The notes: a model not told the origin generated them from the letters alone. A stretch of DNA of 21,718 nt from an uncultured Clostridium sp. (GCA_900553785.1 USES01000017.1:1-21718), one strand, 5' to 3'. Numbered from the stretch's first letter, positions 8,052 to 16,000 are shown. Made by a program: numbers and translations.

Positions 8052-8294
8052 TTAAAAATAATTTGCACATTCTTCCATAATTTTCGCACAAACATATTCA
8101 CCTTTATCCTGGTACGTAGCTTTAGCATAAATAAGAAAATTACGAATTTTCTCATCATACTCACTAGAACTTTCGATTAGCGCCCGGTCACTGTACTTAA
8201 CAGCTTCATTCAAGTATTCAGAAGCCATACTATACTGATTCCAACTCATTTTTTGGTTAAATTCTGAACGCAAATCCCTTCTGGTATGAATCAT
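8052..8294 (-). CDS. Small helical protein, tandem copy 1 (80 aa)
   Basis: An 80-residue soluble, probably all-helical protein of unknown function, with no membrane segment. It begins MIHTRRDLR and contains a central block YSMASEYLNEAV identical in its neighbour (8541-8783). A hand alignment of the two shows 52 of 80 identical positions without gaps. It has ATG at 8292-8294 seven bases after GGAGGT, a promoter at 8350-8378, a leader hairpin before the SD, and a terminator at 7957-7991, all matched in the second copy. Conserved aromatic and acidic residues (EYLNEA, KGEY, IMEE) suggest a helical hairpin or a small interaction module, but nothing identifies its job. Confidence 0.8.
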   Translation of the reverse strand: MIHTRRDLRSEFNQKMSWNQYSMASEYLNEAVKYSDRALIESSSEYDEKIRNFLIYAKATYQDKGEYVCAKIMEECANYF

Positions 8295-8301
8295 TTAGAT
8301 T

Positions 8302-8326
8302 ACCTCCACAAAATTATTAAATTTTT
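8302..8326 (-). promoter_or_regulatory. Leader hairpin and SD of tandem copy 1
   Basis: On the minus strand, a short AT hairpin (AAAATT-TAAT-AATTTT, closed by C-G) directly precedes GTGGAGGTA. The same hairpin and SD occur at the equivalent place in copy 2 (8791-8813). Confidence 0.5.
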
Positions 8327-8349
8327 GTCCTTAAAAAAAGATCTTTTAA

Positions 8350-8378
8350 ATTGTATCATATTTTAAGTTTTATGTCAA
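8350..8378 (-). promoter_or_regulatory. Promoter of tandem copy 1
   Basis: Minus strand -35 TTGACA (8373-8378), 17-base spacer, -10 TACAAT (8350-8355). The spacer begins TAAAACTT, alignable with the copy 2 promoter. Confidence 0.8.
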
Positions 8379-8433
8379 ATTTTCTTTGAGTTTAACTTGT
8401 TTTAAGGCAAATTGTATAAATACCAAGACACAA

Positions 8434-8470
8434 TATAATTAAAGCAGAGGAAAAATTTCCTCTGCTTTTT
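8434..8470. terminator. Terminator of tandem copy 2
   Basis: Perfect 13-base-pair stem (AAAGCAGAGGAAA at 8441-8453, complement at 8456-8468) with a two-base spacer and flanking T/A runs. The preceding ATATAATT also matches the gyrA-side copy at 7951-7958. Confidence 0.85.
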
Positions 8471-8540
8471 GACTTCTTAAATGATATTTGCTACTTTTTT
8501 ACACATGTATCAACTTCTTACTTATACGCTGGCCTTAATA

Positions 8541-8783
8541 TTAGAAATACCTTGCGTATTCCTCCATAATTCTTGCACAAGCATATTCGCCTTTATTCAT
8601 GTACAGTGCCTTAGCACAAATAAGGAAATCATGAATACGGCTATCGTAATCAACGGTATCCTCTGTTAACGCCTGATCACTGTATCTTACGGCTTCATTC
8701 AAATACTCTGAAGCCATGCTATACTCTTCCCAGCTCAGTCTCCGATTAAGCTCCGCTCTCAAATCTCTTCTAGTGTTGGCCAT
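8541..8783 (-). CDS. Small helical protein, tandem copy 2 (80 aa)
   Basis: A paralogue of the gene at 8052-8294, also exactly 80 residues when started at ATG 8781-8783 (MANTRRDLR). That start is seven bases after GGAGGT; an in-frame ATG 15 bases upstream overlaps the SD and is not chosen. It shares the block YSMASEYLNEAV and the ending IMEE-x-A-x-YF with copy 1. Its promoter is an exact TTGACA-17-TATAAT consensus, so the protein is probably abundant. Function unknown. Offset from copy 1 is 489 bases at both gene ends and 482 at the terminators, which points to tandem duplication followed by divergence. Confidence 0.82.
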   Translation of the reverse strand: MANTRRDLRAELNRRLSWEEYSMASEYLNEAVRYSDQALTEDTVDYDSRIHDFLICAKALYMNKGEYACARIMEEYARYF

Positions 8784-8790
8784 TTTTACT

Positions 8791-8813
8791 ACCTCCACAA
8801 AATTATTAAATTT
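8791..8813 (-). promoter_or_regulatory. Leader hairpin and SD of tandem copy 2
   Basis: Minus strand CAAAATT-TAAT-AATTTTG hairpin directly before the SD GTGGAGGTA. It is nearly identical to the leader of copy 1 although the coding regions have diverged. Confidence 0.5.
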
Positions 8814-8837
8814 TGCTCTTATAACAAGAACGCAATT

Positions 8838-8866
8838 ATTATATCACAATTAAAATGTTATGTCAA
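8838..8866 (-). promoter_or_regulatory. Consensus promoter of tandem copy 2
   Basis: Minus strand -35 TTGACA (8861-8866), 17-base spacer, -10 TATAAT (8838-8843): a perfect match to the sigma-A consensus. The leader is about 48 bases. Confidence 0.9.
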
Positions 8867-8893
8867 GTTTTGGCCGCAAATATATTAGATTTA

Positions 8894-9499
8894 TCAATTA
8901 TTCAACAAATAATAATCTCCATTTGTCTTAAAGCCTAATACCACTTGAGCTGGAGTACCATCCACATATGCATATTTCATAGTAGCTACTCCTGTTATTT
9001 GTTCTAACTTTTGAACTTTACTATCTCCTATTGTTAATGCTTGCCTGCAGTCTACACTGTATACGGTACCATCTTCCATTAAAAATAGTACTTGTGGCAT
9101 TCTTAAATCTGAACCAACATGTGAAATAAATTCATCTGCTACATTAGTTGTGTCTAGTCCTTTAATTTCAACTTTAACACCACTTTTAGCTCCTGGATAC
9201 ACTTCTGCTAAATCCGAATCCGGATATAACTCTAAATAAAATCTGTCATTTTCAAACAAAACGCTTAACCCGGAATAATATCTTTCAAAACCAGACAAAC
9301 GAAACTTTGAATCAGAATTCAAACACCTCATAGAAGAAAGTTTAAATACATTAACGTTATTTACTTCTATATTGTCACTGTTAATTTCTGATTTGGTATC
9401 ACCTAATTTATCCCATAATATATATCCTGCCATTGCAATCTCTACAATAAACAGCAACACAATCAAAAAAATAAGAGCTGAATTTTGATTTTTTCCCAT
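8894..9499 (-). CDS. Single-pass membrane-anchored protein of unknown function
   Basis: A 201-residue protein with an N-terminal membrane helix (about residues 8-29), a short polar linker, and an extracytoplasmic beta-rich domain. The C-terminal part (about 135-200; QVLFLMEDGTVYSVD ... GFKTNGDYYLLNN) resembles the C-terminus of the protein at 19577-20122 (HVYYIKEDGSVYSSN ... VDINGNAFDN), so the two appear to belong to one family. No lipobox or catalytic motif is seen. The SD is weak (GAGTGG, about five bases from ATG). A promoter TTGCTA-16-TATAAT lies at 9526-9553, after the ribosomal operon terminator. No terminator follows; transcription may read into the downstream 80-residue gene. Confidence 0.75.
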   Translation of the reverse strand: MGKNQNSALIFLIVLLFIVEIAMAGYILWDKLGDTKSEINSDNIEVNNVNVFKLSSMRCLNSDSKFRLSGFERYYSGLSVLFENDRFYLELYPDSDLAEVYPGAKSGVKVEIKGLDTTNVADEFISHVGSDLRMPQVLFLMEDGTVYSVDCRQALTIGDSKVQKLEQITGVATMKYAYVDGTPAQVVLGFKTNGDYYLLNN

Positions 9500-9525
9500 A
9501 ATGCCACTCGCTTCACTACTAAAAC

Positions 9526-9553
9526 ATTATATCATAAAATGAGATGTTAGCAA
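9526..9553 (-). promoter_or_regulatory. Promoter of the 201-residue membrane protein gene
   Basis: Minus strand -35 TTGCTA (9548-9553), 16-base spacer, -10 TATAAT (9526-9531). Confidence 0.55.
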
Positions 9554-9561
9554 TAAAATTA

Positions 9562-9597
9562 AGGTAAAAAAAACAGGCTACTTTCGTAACCCGTTTT
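9562..9597 (-). terminator. Terminator of the alpha ribosomal operon
   Basis: On the minus strand a 12-base-pair stem with two G-U pairs (9570-9581 with 9586-9597), a GAAA tetraloop and a following run of eight T. It lies six bases after the rplQ stop codon. Confidence 0.9.
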
Positions 9598-9602
9598 ACA
9601 AA

Positions 9603-10127
9603 CTATATAAGTTCAACTATAGCCATTTCAGCTGCATCTCCACGACGAGCAACAAGTTTAGTTATTCTTGTATAACCACCTTTGTTTGCTTCATACTTTG
9701 GAGCAATTTCATTAAATAGTTTTTCAGTTAAATCTATTGTGTTTCCTTTGCTATCTTTAACTTTGTTAACTAATTTGAACATTTTTCTTCTAGCAGCTAG
9801 TTTAGAAGCTTTGTCTACTTTAACAGTCTCTTTTACAATTTCTCTATCTATTACTTGGTATTTTTTACCGTTCTTAGATGTTTTTTCTACTTTAACTTTT
9901 TTACCGTTTTTATCTAATTTAGCTCTTGAAATTGTTTTAGTCTTTTCTTCATAGTTTGGAGCTTCTTTTACTGCAAGACTAACTACGCTATCTACTAGAG
10001 GTTTTACCTCACGAGCTTTAGCAAGAGTAGTTTCAACTTTTCCATTTTGGATAACCGCTGTAACTAGCCCTTTTAATAGTGCATCCCTTTGTCCCATTGT
10101 TCTTGATAGTCTATTTGTTCCTGGCAT
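9603..10127 (-). CDS. rplQ: 50S ribosomal protein L17, with a large internal insertion
   Basis: A large-subunit protein near the exit tunnel. The ends are typical L17: the start MPGTNRLSRTMGQRDALLKGL and the end GGYTRITKLVARRGDAAEMAIVELI. The protein is 174 residues against about 115-130 usually. The extra length is a lysine-rich insertion at about residues 56-107 (NYEEKTKT ... VKVDKAS) plus a shorter one near 122-134, both between the first helices and the LFNEIAPKY segment. The frame is intact, so this is an expansion and not a frameshift. It is the last gene of the operon, 20 bases after rpoA, with SD AAGGAGG. Confidence 0.96.
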   Translation of the reverse strand: MPGTNRLSRTMGQRDALLKGLVTAVIQNGKVETTLAKAREVKPLVDSVVSLAVKEAPNYEEKTKTISRAKLDKNGKKVKVEKTSKNGKKYQVIDREIVKETVKVDKASKLAARRKMFKLVNKVKDSKGNTIDLTEKLFNEIAPKYEANKGGYTRITKLVARRGDAAEMAIVELI

Positions 10128-10147
10128 TTTTATTTCCTCCTTAAAAT

Positions 10148-11095
10148 TTATTCTTCTGAACTTTTAAATGAAAGGCCAAGTGATTTAACTTTAGCAACAA
10201 CCTCATCTAGAGATTTTTTACCAAGGTTTCTAACCTTCATCATATCATGCTCTGTACGTGAAATTATATCTGCAACTGTATCGATACCTGCTCTCTTTAA
10301 GCAATTGTATGATCTTACAGAAAGTTGTAAATCATCAATTGGAGTATCTAACATTTTATCTTTCTTTGTAGATTCCTTTTGTGACATTATTGACATATTC
10401 TTAGCTATTTCAGATAAGTCTATAAACATCTCAAGATGTTCATTTAATATCTTTGCTGCCATAGAAAGTGCTTCATAAGGCTCAATTACTCCATTTGTCC
10501 AAATTTCAAGTGTTAATTTATCATAATCCGCTTTTTGACCAACTCTTGTTTTGTCAATAGTGAAGTTTACTTGTTTTACTGGTGTATAAATAGAATCTAT
10601 TGGAAGAGTATTTACTATTGTTGCACTTGCTTTGTTAACATCTCCTGCTGTATATCCAATTCCTTTTGCAGCAGTTAAAACTGCATTAAATTCACCATCT
10701 TCATCAAGATAAGCTATATGAAGATCTGGATTAACAACTTCTATTGTTCCGTCAGTCTCAATATCTGCAGCTGTAATCTCACATGGACCCTTTTTAGAAA
10801 TTTTCATTTCTTTTATATCCATGTCTGAAGACTTCAAACATACTCCTTTTAAATTAAGTAATATATTTGTAACGTCTTCTGTTACACCTTTAATTGTAGA
10901 GAATTCATGAGAAACCCCATCAATTCTTACTGCATTTATTGCATAACCTGGAAGTGAAGAAAGCAATATTCTTCTTAATGAATTTCCAAGTGTAATTCCA
11001 AACCCTCTTTCTAAAGGCTCAGCTTCAAACTTTGCATAATATGTATCTGCGTTAACCTCTACACAGTTAACATCTGGTCTTTTCATCTCTAACAT
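10148..11095 (-). CDS. rpoA: RNA polymerase subunit alpha
   Basis: 315 residues, the usual length. The N-terminal dimerisation domain contains FGITLGNSLRRILLSSLPG, which nucleates polymerase assembly. The C-terminal domain (about 250-315; LQLSVRSYNCLKRAGIDTV ... RNLGKKSLDEV) binds UP elements and activators. It starts at ATG after AAGGAGG. It sits between rpsD and rplQ as expected in a Firmicute alpha operon. Confidence 0.98.
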   Translation of the reverse strand: MLEMKRPDVNCVEVNADTYYAKFEAEPLERGFGITLGNSLRRILLSSLPGYAINAVRIDGVSHEFSTIKGVTEDVTNILLNLKGVCLKSSDMDIKEMKISKKGPCEITAADIETDGTIEVVNPDLHIAYLDEDGEFNAVLTAAKGIGYTAGDVNKASATIVNTLPIDSIYTPVKQVNFTIDKTRVGQKADYDKLTLEIWTNGVIEPYEALSMAAKILNEHLEMFIDLSEIAKNMSIMSQKESTKKDKMLDTPIDDLQLSVRSYNCLKRAGIDTVADIISRTEHDMMKVRNLGKKSLDEVVAKVKSLGLSFKSSEE

Positions 11096-11158
11096 AAATT
11101 TATCCTCCTTCTGTACGCTCTGATTACACGTACATTTGAAACTTTGTTAGTATTAGTT

Positions 11159-11788
11159 CTATTGTTTTGAGTACAACTCAATAATTAGGTTCTCAGCTAC
11201 TTCAAGATCCACATCTTCTCTTTGTGGTATTCTTACAATCTTAGCCTCTAACTTATCTTTATCCATTTCGATCCAAGAAACTATATTCTTAGATTTAATA
11301 AAGTCTGCAAGCTTTTTAATAGCTGCATTATCTTTCTTTTCTGCTCTTACAGCAACAACATCCCCAACTTTAACTTGGTAAGATGGTACATTAACTGTTT
11401 TACCGTTTACTGTAAGCATTCCATAGTTTACTAATTGTCTAGATTCACGTCTAGAAGTTCCTATTCCCATTCTATATGCAACGTTATCTAATCTTGTTTC
11501 TAGTAAACCAAATAATAAATCTGAAGTTACTCCATTTTTTCTAAATGCTACTTCATAGTATTTTCTAAATTGAGATTCAGAAACTCCATAATAAATCTTA
11601 GTTTTTTGTTTTGCACGAAGTTGTAATCCATATTCAGAAAGTTTTGATTTATTAGCACCGTGTTGACCTGGTGCATAGTTTCTTCTATCTATTGAACATT
11701 TTCCTGTTAAGCATCTTTCGCCTTTAAGGAATAATTTTTGTCCTTCTCTTCTGCACTTTTTACATTGTGCTCCTGTATATCTTGCCAT
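11159..11788 (-). CDS. rpsD: 30S ribosomal protein S4, zinc-binding form
   Basis: 209 residues. A primary binder of 16S rRNA that starts assembly of the small-subunit body. The N-terminus has four cysteines (C9, C12, C26, C31), the zinc-binding C+ version. An S4 RNA-binding domain follows (about 100-165; RLDNVAYRMGIGTSRRESRQ). In B. subtilis rpsD is a separate gene; here it lies in the alpha operon between rpsK and rpoA. SD GGAGGT with ATG at 11786-11788. Confidence 0.97.
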   Translation of the reverse strand: MARYTGAQCKKCRREGQKLFLKGERCLTGKCSIDRRNYAPGQHGANKSKLSEYGLQLRAKQKTKIYYGVSESQFRKYYEVAFRKNGVTSDLLFGLLETRLDNVAYRMGIGTSRRESRQLVNYGMLTVNGKTVNVPSYQVKVGDVVAVRAEKKDNAAIKKLADFIKSKNIVSWIEMDKDKLEAKIVRIPQREDVDLEVAENLIIELYSKQ

Positions 11789-11805
11789 ATCCTAGTCCAC
11801 CTCCG

Positions 11806-12198
11806 TTAAACTCTTCTTCTCTTAGGTGGTCTGCAACCATTGTGAGGTATTGGAGTTACATCTTTAATTGTGTCAATTTCCAAACCTGCAGTTTGAAGTG
11901 CACGAATAGCAGCTTCACGTCCTGCTCCAGGCCCCTTAATATTTACTGATACTGTTTTTAAACCATGCTCTTTAGCAGCTGTTGCAGCTACTGTTGCTGC
12001 TTCTGATGCTGCAAATGGAGTATTTTTTCTTGAACCTTTGAATCCAAGTGAACCAGCACTTGACCAAGATAATAGGTTACCTTGTTCGTCAGTTACACTT
12101 ACAATTGTGTTGTTAAAAGATGAATGAATATGAGCTACACCTGTAGCAACATTCTTTTTAACTTTTCTTCTTGTTGTTGTTTTCTTTGCTTGTGCCAT
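11806..12198 (-). CDS. rpsK: 30S ribosomal protein S11
   Basis: 130 residues, standard length. It contributes to the platform of the 30S subunit and the mRNA exit region. Typical segments are GVAHIHSSFNNTIVSVTD, IKGPGAGREAAIRAL and the end DVTPIPHNGCRPPKRRRV. It follows rpsM after five bases. Confidence 0.98.
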   Translation of the reverse strand: MAQAKKTTTRRKVKKNVATGVAHIHSSFNNTIVSVTDEQGNLLSWSSAGSLGFKGSRKNTPFAASEAATVAATAAKEHGLKTVSVNIKGPGAGREAAIRALQTAGLEIDTIKDVTPIPHNGCRPPKRRRV

Positions 12199-12203
12199 CT
12201 TAA

Positions 12204-12575
12204 TTATACTCCTTTCTTATTAGCCACTACTTTTCTAGGGCCTTTTCTTGTTCTTGCATTTGTTTTTGTTCTTTGTCCTCTAACTGGTAATTTTCTCTTG
12301 TGTCTCATTCCTCTGTAGCATCCAACTTCCATTAGACGTTTAATGTTAAGAGATACTTCACGTCTTAAGTCACCCTCAACAACGTAATCTCTTTCAATTA
12401 TTTCTCTTATTTTAGCTTCTTCTTCTTCTGTTAAGTCTTTAATTCTTTTTGAAGAATCAATTCCAACTTCAGCCATTATTTTTTTTGCTGATGTTCTACC
12501 AATTCCATAAATAGCTGTTAAACCAATTTCAACTACTTTATTTTTTGGTAAGTCAATTCCTGCTATACGTGCCAT
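12204..12575 (-). CDS. rpsM: 30S ribosomal protein S13
   Basis: 123 residues. A small-subunit head protein that touches the large subunit and P-site tRNA. It begins MARIAGIDLPKNK and has the helix-hairpin-helix-like YGIGRTSAKKI and a basic tail with RGQRTKTNARTRKGP. SD AGGAGG; it follows rpmJ by 13 bases. Confidence 0.98.
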   Translation of the reverse strand: MARIAGIDLPKNKVVEIGLTAIYGIGRTSAKKIMAEVGIDSSKRIKDLTEEEEAKIREIIERDYVVEGDLRREVSLNIKRLMEVGCYRGMRHKRKLPVRGQRTKTNARTRKGPRKVVANKKGV

Positions 12576-12588
12576 GTTTTAGTTCCTC

Positions 12589-12702
12589 CTAACCTTGTCT
12601 TTGTTTGTGTTTTGGGTTTTCGCATATTACCCTAACCACACCATTTCTTCTAATAACTTTGCACTTCTCGCAAATTTTCTTTACAGATGGTTTTACTTTC
12701 AT
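12589..12702 (-). CDS. rpmJ: 50S ribosomal protein L36, zinc-binding form
   Basis: 37 residues, begun at ATG 12700-12702 eight bases after AAGGAGGA. The zinc ligands C11, C14, C27 and H32 are all present, so this is the C+ version. A longer frame begins at 12774, but its extra 24 residues are not L36-like and have no SD. Confidence 0.96.
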   Translation of the reverse strand: MKVKPSVKKICEKCKVIRRNGVVRVICENPKHKQRQG

Positions 12703-12824
12703 TTTGCTTTTCCTCCTTGAAACCTTTTGAAAAGTATATATATACACATTTTTAAAAATATATAAGACATACAACCTTTATCTTATACAGCCGCTTCCTA
12801 AAAATGTTTATACCAATTTAAATT
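12703..12824 (-). other. Long infA-rpmJ spacer with a weak inverted repeat
   Basis: At 122 bases this is the widest gap in the ribosomal operon. It holds TATAAGA (12761-12767) and its complement TCTTATA (12781-12787) around a 13-base loop, and runs of TA. It could contain an internal promoter or a leader, but neither can be assigned with confidence. Confidence 0.3.
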
Positions 12825-13043
12825 TTATTTAGCTCTCCATGTAATTCTGCCTTTTGTCAAATCGTAAGTAGATAATTCTAATTTTACTTTGTCTCCTGGT
12901 AAAATTTTAATGTAATGCATTCTAAGCTTACCAGATATGTGAGCGTTTACTACGTGTCCATTTTCTAGTTCAACCTTAAACATTGCATTAGGCATTGATT
13001 CTACTACAGTTCCTTCGACTTCTATAACGTCATCTTTTGCCAT
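12825..13043 (-). CDS. infA: Translation initiation factor IF-1
   Basis: 72 residues, exactly the usual length, with an S1/OB fold: EVEGTVVESMPNAMFKVEL, GHVVNAHISGKLRM and GDKVKLELSTYDLTKGRI. It binds the 30S A site during initiation. It is the first gene of the operon here, with AGGAGGA before ATG and its own promoter at 13107-13135; adk-map, normally just upstream, is 4.3 kb away. Confidence 0.98.
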   Translation of the reverse strand: MAKDDVIEVEGTVVESMPNAMFKVELENGHVVNAHISGKLRMHYIKILPGDKVKLELSTYDLTKGRITWRAK

Positions 13044-13106
13044 ACTTTCCTCCTAAATAAAATACGTATCCCAAAAGCTGTCAAAACTCCATAAGTCAAC
13101 GTAAAT

Positions 13107-13135
13107 ATTATACAGTAAAAACTGCACCAAGTCAA
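13107..13135 (-). promoter_or_regulatory. Promoter of the alpha ribosomal operon
   Basis: Minus strand -35 TTGACT (13130-13135), 17-base spacer, -10 TATAAT (13107-13112). The start site would be near 13100, giving a leader of about 57 bases. Confidence 0.85.
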
Positions 13136-13280
13136 TACTTTTTGACATAATTTTGTCAATTTAAAAACCATAAATATAAAGAAATCATGTGTATTTCATA
13201 TCTCGCTTTCAATTATTTATATAGGCATATATCCAAATGCATCATTGACGCCTAAGCTAACATTTATTATCCAAAAAATT

Positions 13281-13308
13281 TTATCATAATATCTAAAAAA
13301 AATAATAT
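13281..13308 (+). promoter_or_regulatory. Possible promoter of the Ca2+ ATPase gene
   Basis: TTATCA (13281-13286), 16-base spacer, TAATAT (13303-13308). An alternative is TTGTCA (13153-13158), 16-base spacer, TATAAA (13175-13180). Neither is strong. The rest of 13136-13320 shows no gene. Confidence 0.35.
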
Positions 13309-13339
13309 ACATGTTGTAGACAAACAAAGGAGGATGTAT

Positions 13340-15934
13340 ATGTGGTATACACAAAATATTCAAGATGTAGTTTCAAGTCTTAAATCCAACGTCGGCACAG
13401 GGCTGAACGATACGCAAGTAACTTTACTACAGAAACAATATGGTAAAAATAAGCTAAATGATGCAAAAAAAGAAAGCTTATTTGTAAGATTTATAAAACA
13501 ATTTAATGACTTCATGGTAATAATTTTAATTATATCAGCTATAATATCGGCCGTAACGTCTTATCTTGAAGACTCTCACGATTATATAGACTCATTTATT
13601 ATTGTTGCAATCGTTGTATTTAATGCTATTATGGGACTTATTCAGGAAACTAAAGCAGAAAAATCTATAGAAGCCCTAAAAGCAATGTTTGCGCCAAACA
13701 CTAAAGTAAAGAGAAATGGCAAAATAATTTCCATTCCTTCACAAGATGTAGTACCTGGTGACATATTAAAACTAGAATCAGGTGACCTTGTCCCTGCCGA
13801 CTGTAGAATAATATCTTCGTACAACTTGTTAATTGACGAATCAGCCTTAACCGGCGAAACAGTACCAGTAATAAAAGATGGCAATAAGATTTTACCTAAA
13901 GATGTTTCTTTAGGTGATACGGTAAATATGGCATTTGCTTCAACAACAATAGTTGGTGGAAGAGGTGAGGCTATAGTTACAGATATAGGTATGCAAACAA
14001 AAGTTGGAAAAATCGCAAATATTATAATAGACACACAAGATTCCATGACTCCTTTGCAAAAAAAGCTTGACTCTGTTGGAAAATACCTTGGCATAGGTGC
14101 TATCATAATATGTATCATAATATTTATTATTGGCACACTTAAAAAAATTCCTCTTTTAGAAATGTTCACTACATCAGTAGGTCTTGCAGTTGCATCTATA
14201 CCTGAAGGGCTACCTGCAATAGTTACAATACTTCTTTCAATAGGTGTTACAAAAATGTCTAGGAAAAATGCCATAATAAGAAAACTACCCGCAGTAGAAA
14301 CGCTAGGTAGTAGTACTGTAATATGTTCAGACAAAACAGGAACACTTACTCAAAACAAAATGAAAGTAACATCTATACCTATAAACGAAAATAAAACTAT
14401 TAAATATGCATGCATGTGTACAGACTGTAATATATCAAATAAAAACATATCCGGAAATCCTAGTGAAGTGGCCATTGTAGAATATGCAATTAACTCCGGC
14501 CTAAACAGAAGTTTATTATATAATGAATATCCAAGAATATCAGAAATACCATTTGACTCCAAAAGAAAGCTTATGACAACAATTCACAAATGTGGTAACA
14601 AATATTTAATAATAACAAAAGGTGCACCCGATGTACTGATATCCAAATGCACTAATTATATAGATAACAACAGCGAATCAATACTATCAAGTAGTAAAAA
14701 AAGTGAACTTCTTGGTATTAACGATAAAATGGCTTCAGGAGCATTACGAGTATTGGGTGTCGCTATAAGATATACAACTTCACTTTCGCAAATAAATGAT
14801 AAAAATATAGAAAACAATTTAACATTTGTTGGTTTGATAGGAATGATGGACCCTCCTAGAGATGGTGTAGTTGAAGCAATTAGAACCTGCAAAACAGCTG
14901 GAGTTAAAATCGTCATGATAACAGGAGATCACATCACAACAGCAAAAGCAATAGCAAGTAAACTGGGAATACTAACTCCCGGTAACTTAGCAATAACAGG
15001 CAAAGAACTAGATGAAATGCCAGAGGGAACTCTCCAAAAAAATATTCTAAAATATTCAGTATTTGCAAGAGTATCTCCAGAACATAAAGTAAAAATAGTA
15101 AACGCCTTTAAAAGAAGTGGAGCTATAGTTGCAATGACTGGAGATGGGGTAAATGACGCTCCTGCACTAAAAAATGCAGACATAGGAATTGCCATGGGTA
15201 AATCCGGTACAGATGTTGCCAAAAATTCTGCTGACATGATTCTTACAGATGACAACTTTGTAACCATTACAGAAGCTGTAAAAGAGGGTAGGCACATATA
15301 TGACAATATTCGAAAAGCCGTACATTTCCTAATATCTACAAATATTGGAGAACTTCTTACTATATTTATCGCTTTAATATTAGGATTTGACTCTCCTCTG
15401 CTTGCAATACATCTGCTTTGGATAAATTTAGTTACTGATTCATTTCCAGCAATAGCCCTAGGAATGGAAAAAGCAGAAAATGATATTATGAATGTCCCAC
15501 CAATAAATCCTAAAAAAGGTATATTTGCTAATGGTTTATGGAAAAAAATATTTACAGAAGGATTACTTATAGGCATACTAGTTTTAGTAGTTTATTATAT
15601 TGGTCTTAAAAACTACAATATTGATGTAGCCAGAACAATGGCTTTTGCCTCTCTCGGCTTAATCGAACTGGTTCATAGTATTAACGTAAAGAGAAATCGT
15701 TCTATTTTGAAATCTGGTATAAAAATAAACATTTACTTAGTTGGAGCTATTATTCTTGGAGCAATACTTCAAATAGGTGTGATATCTATTCCTAGTATAG
15801 CATCTATGTTCAACTCTGTAGTATTAACAATAGATCAGTGGAAATTAGTCTTTATATTTTCTTTGCTTCCATTGCCTATTGTAGAAATTTCTAAACTATT
15901 TAAGGATTTTCTTGTATCAAAACAAAAATCATAA
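13340..15934 (+). CDS. P2A-type calcium-transporting ATPase
   Basis: An 864-residue P-type pump with about ten membrane helices. Visible in order: an N-terminal cation-ATPase segment, TM1-2, an actuator domain with LTGE (near 171), TM4 with PEGLP (288-292), the phosphorylation motif DKTGTLT with Asp331, KGAPD in the nucleotide domain, TGDGVNDAP in the hinge, and TM5-10. Calcium-type ligands are present: Glu in PEGLP, Asn and Glu in TM5 (STNIGELL), and Asn/Thr/Asp in TM6 (INLVTDSFPA), as in SERCA and bacterial LMCA1/YloB pumps. It exports Ca2+ at ATP cost. I use ATG 13340-13342, six bases after AAAGGAGG; an ATG at 13334 abuts the SD. It has no regulator beside it. Confidence 0.92.
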   Translation: MWYTQNIQDVVSSLKSNVGTGLNDTQVTLLQKQYGKNKLNDAKKESLFVRFIKQFNDFMVIILIISAIISAVTSYLEDSHDYIDSFIIVAIVVFNAIMGLIQETKAEKSIEALKAMFAPNTKVKRNGKIISIPSQDVVPGDILKLESGDLVPADCRIISSYNLLIDESALTGETVPVIKDGNKILPKDVSLGDTVNMAFASTTIVGGRGEAIVTDIGMQTKVGKIANIIIDTQDSMTPLQKKLDSVGKYLGIGAIIICIIIFIIGTLKKIPLLEMFTTSVGLAVASIPEGLPAIVTILLSIGVTKMSRKNAIIRKLPAVETLGSSTVICSDKTGTLTQNKMKVTSIPINENKTIKYACMCTDCNISNKNISGNPSEVAIVEYAINSGLNRSLLYNEYPRISEIPFDSKRKLMTTIHKCGNKYLIITKGAPDVLISKCTNYIDNNSESILSSSKKSELLGINDKMASGALRVLGVAIRYTTSLSQINDKNIENNLTFVGLIGMMDPPRDGVVEAIRTCKTAGVKIVMITGDHITTAKAIASKLGILTPGNLAITGKELDEMPEGTLQKNILKYSVFARVSPEHKVKIVNAFKRSGAIVAMTGDGVNDAPALKNADIGIAMGKSGTDVAKNSADMILTDDNFVTITEAVKEGRHIYDNIRKAVHFLISTNIGELLTIFIALILGFDSPLLAIHLLWINLVTDSFPAIALGMEKAENDIMNVPPINPKKGIFANGLWKKIFTEGLLIGILVLVVYYIGLKNYNIDVARTMAFASLGLIELVHSINVKRNRSILKSGIKINIYLVGAIILGAILQIGVISIPSIASMFNSVVLTIDQWKLVFIFSLLPLPIVEISKLFKDFLVSKQKS

Positions 15935-15970
15935 ATAACAACAGAGTCATATGATTCTGTTGTTATTTAT
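15931..15970. terminator. Terminator hairpin after the Ca2+ ATPase gene
   Basis: A perfect 15-base-pair stem (15931-15945 with 15956-15970) overlapping the stop codon. The loop TCATATGA is itself palindromic. It lies between convergent genes; the T tract is poor, so strength is uncertain. Confidence 0.7.
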
Positions 15971-16000
15971 GAAGTTAAATATTTCAAAATTTTCTAAAAA

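Noticed and set aside
9603..10127. Frameshift or fusion as explanation for the long L17
   Set aside because: The frame is continuous with normal L17 at both ends and the insertion has coherent Lys/Gly-rich composition.
12703..12774. N-terminal extension of L36 by 24 residues
   Set aside because: The extension has no SD and is not L36-like; a strong SD sits before the internal ATG at 12700-12702.
13642..14334. 230-residue open frame on the minus strand inside the Ca2+ ATPase gene
   Set aside because: It is antisense to a clear P-type ATPase with all motifs, has no SD, and its composition is that of a shadow frame. The same holds for 14929-15576.
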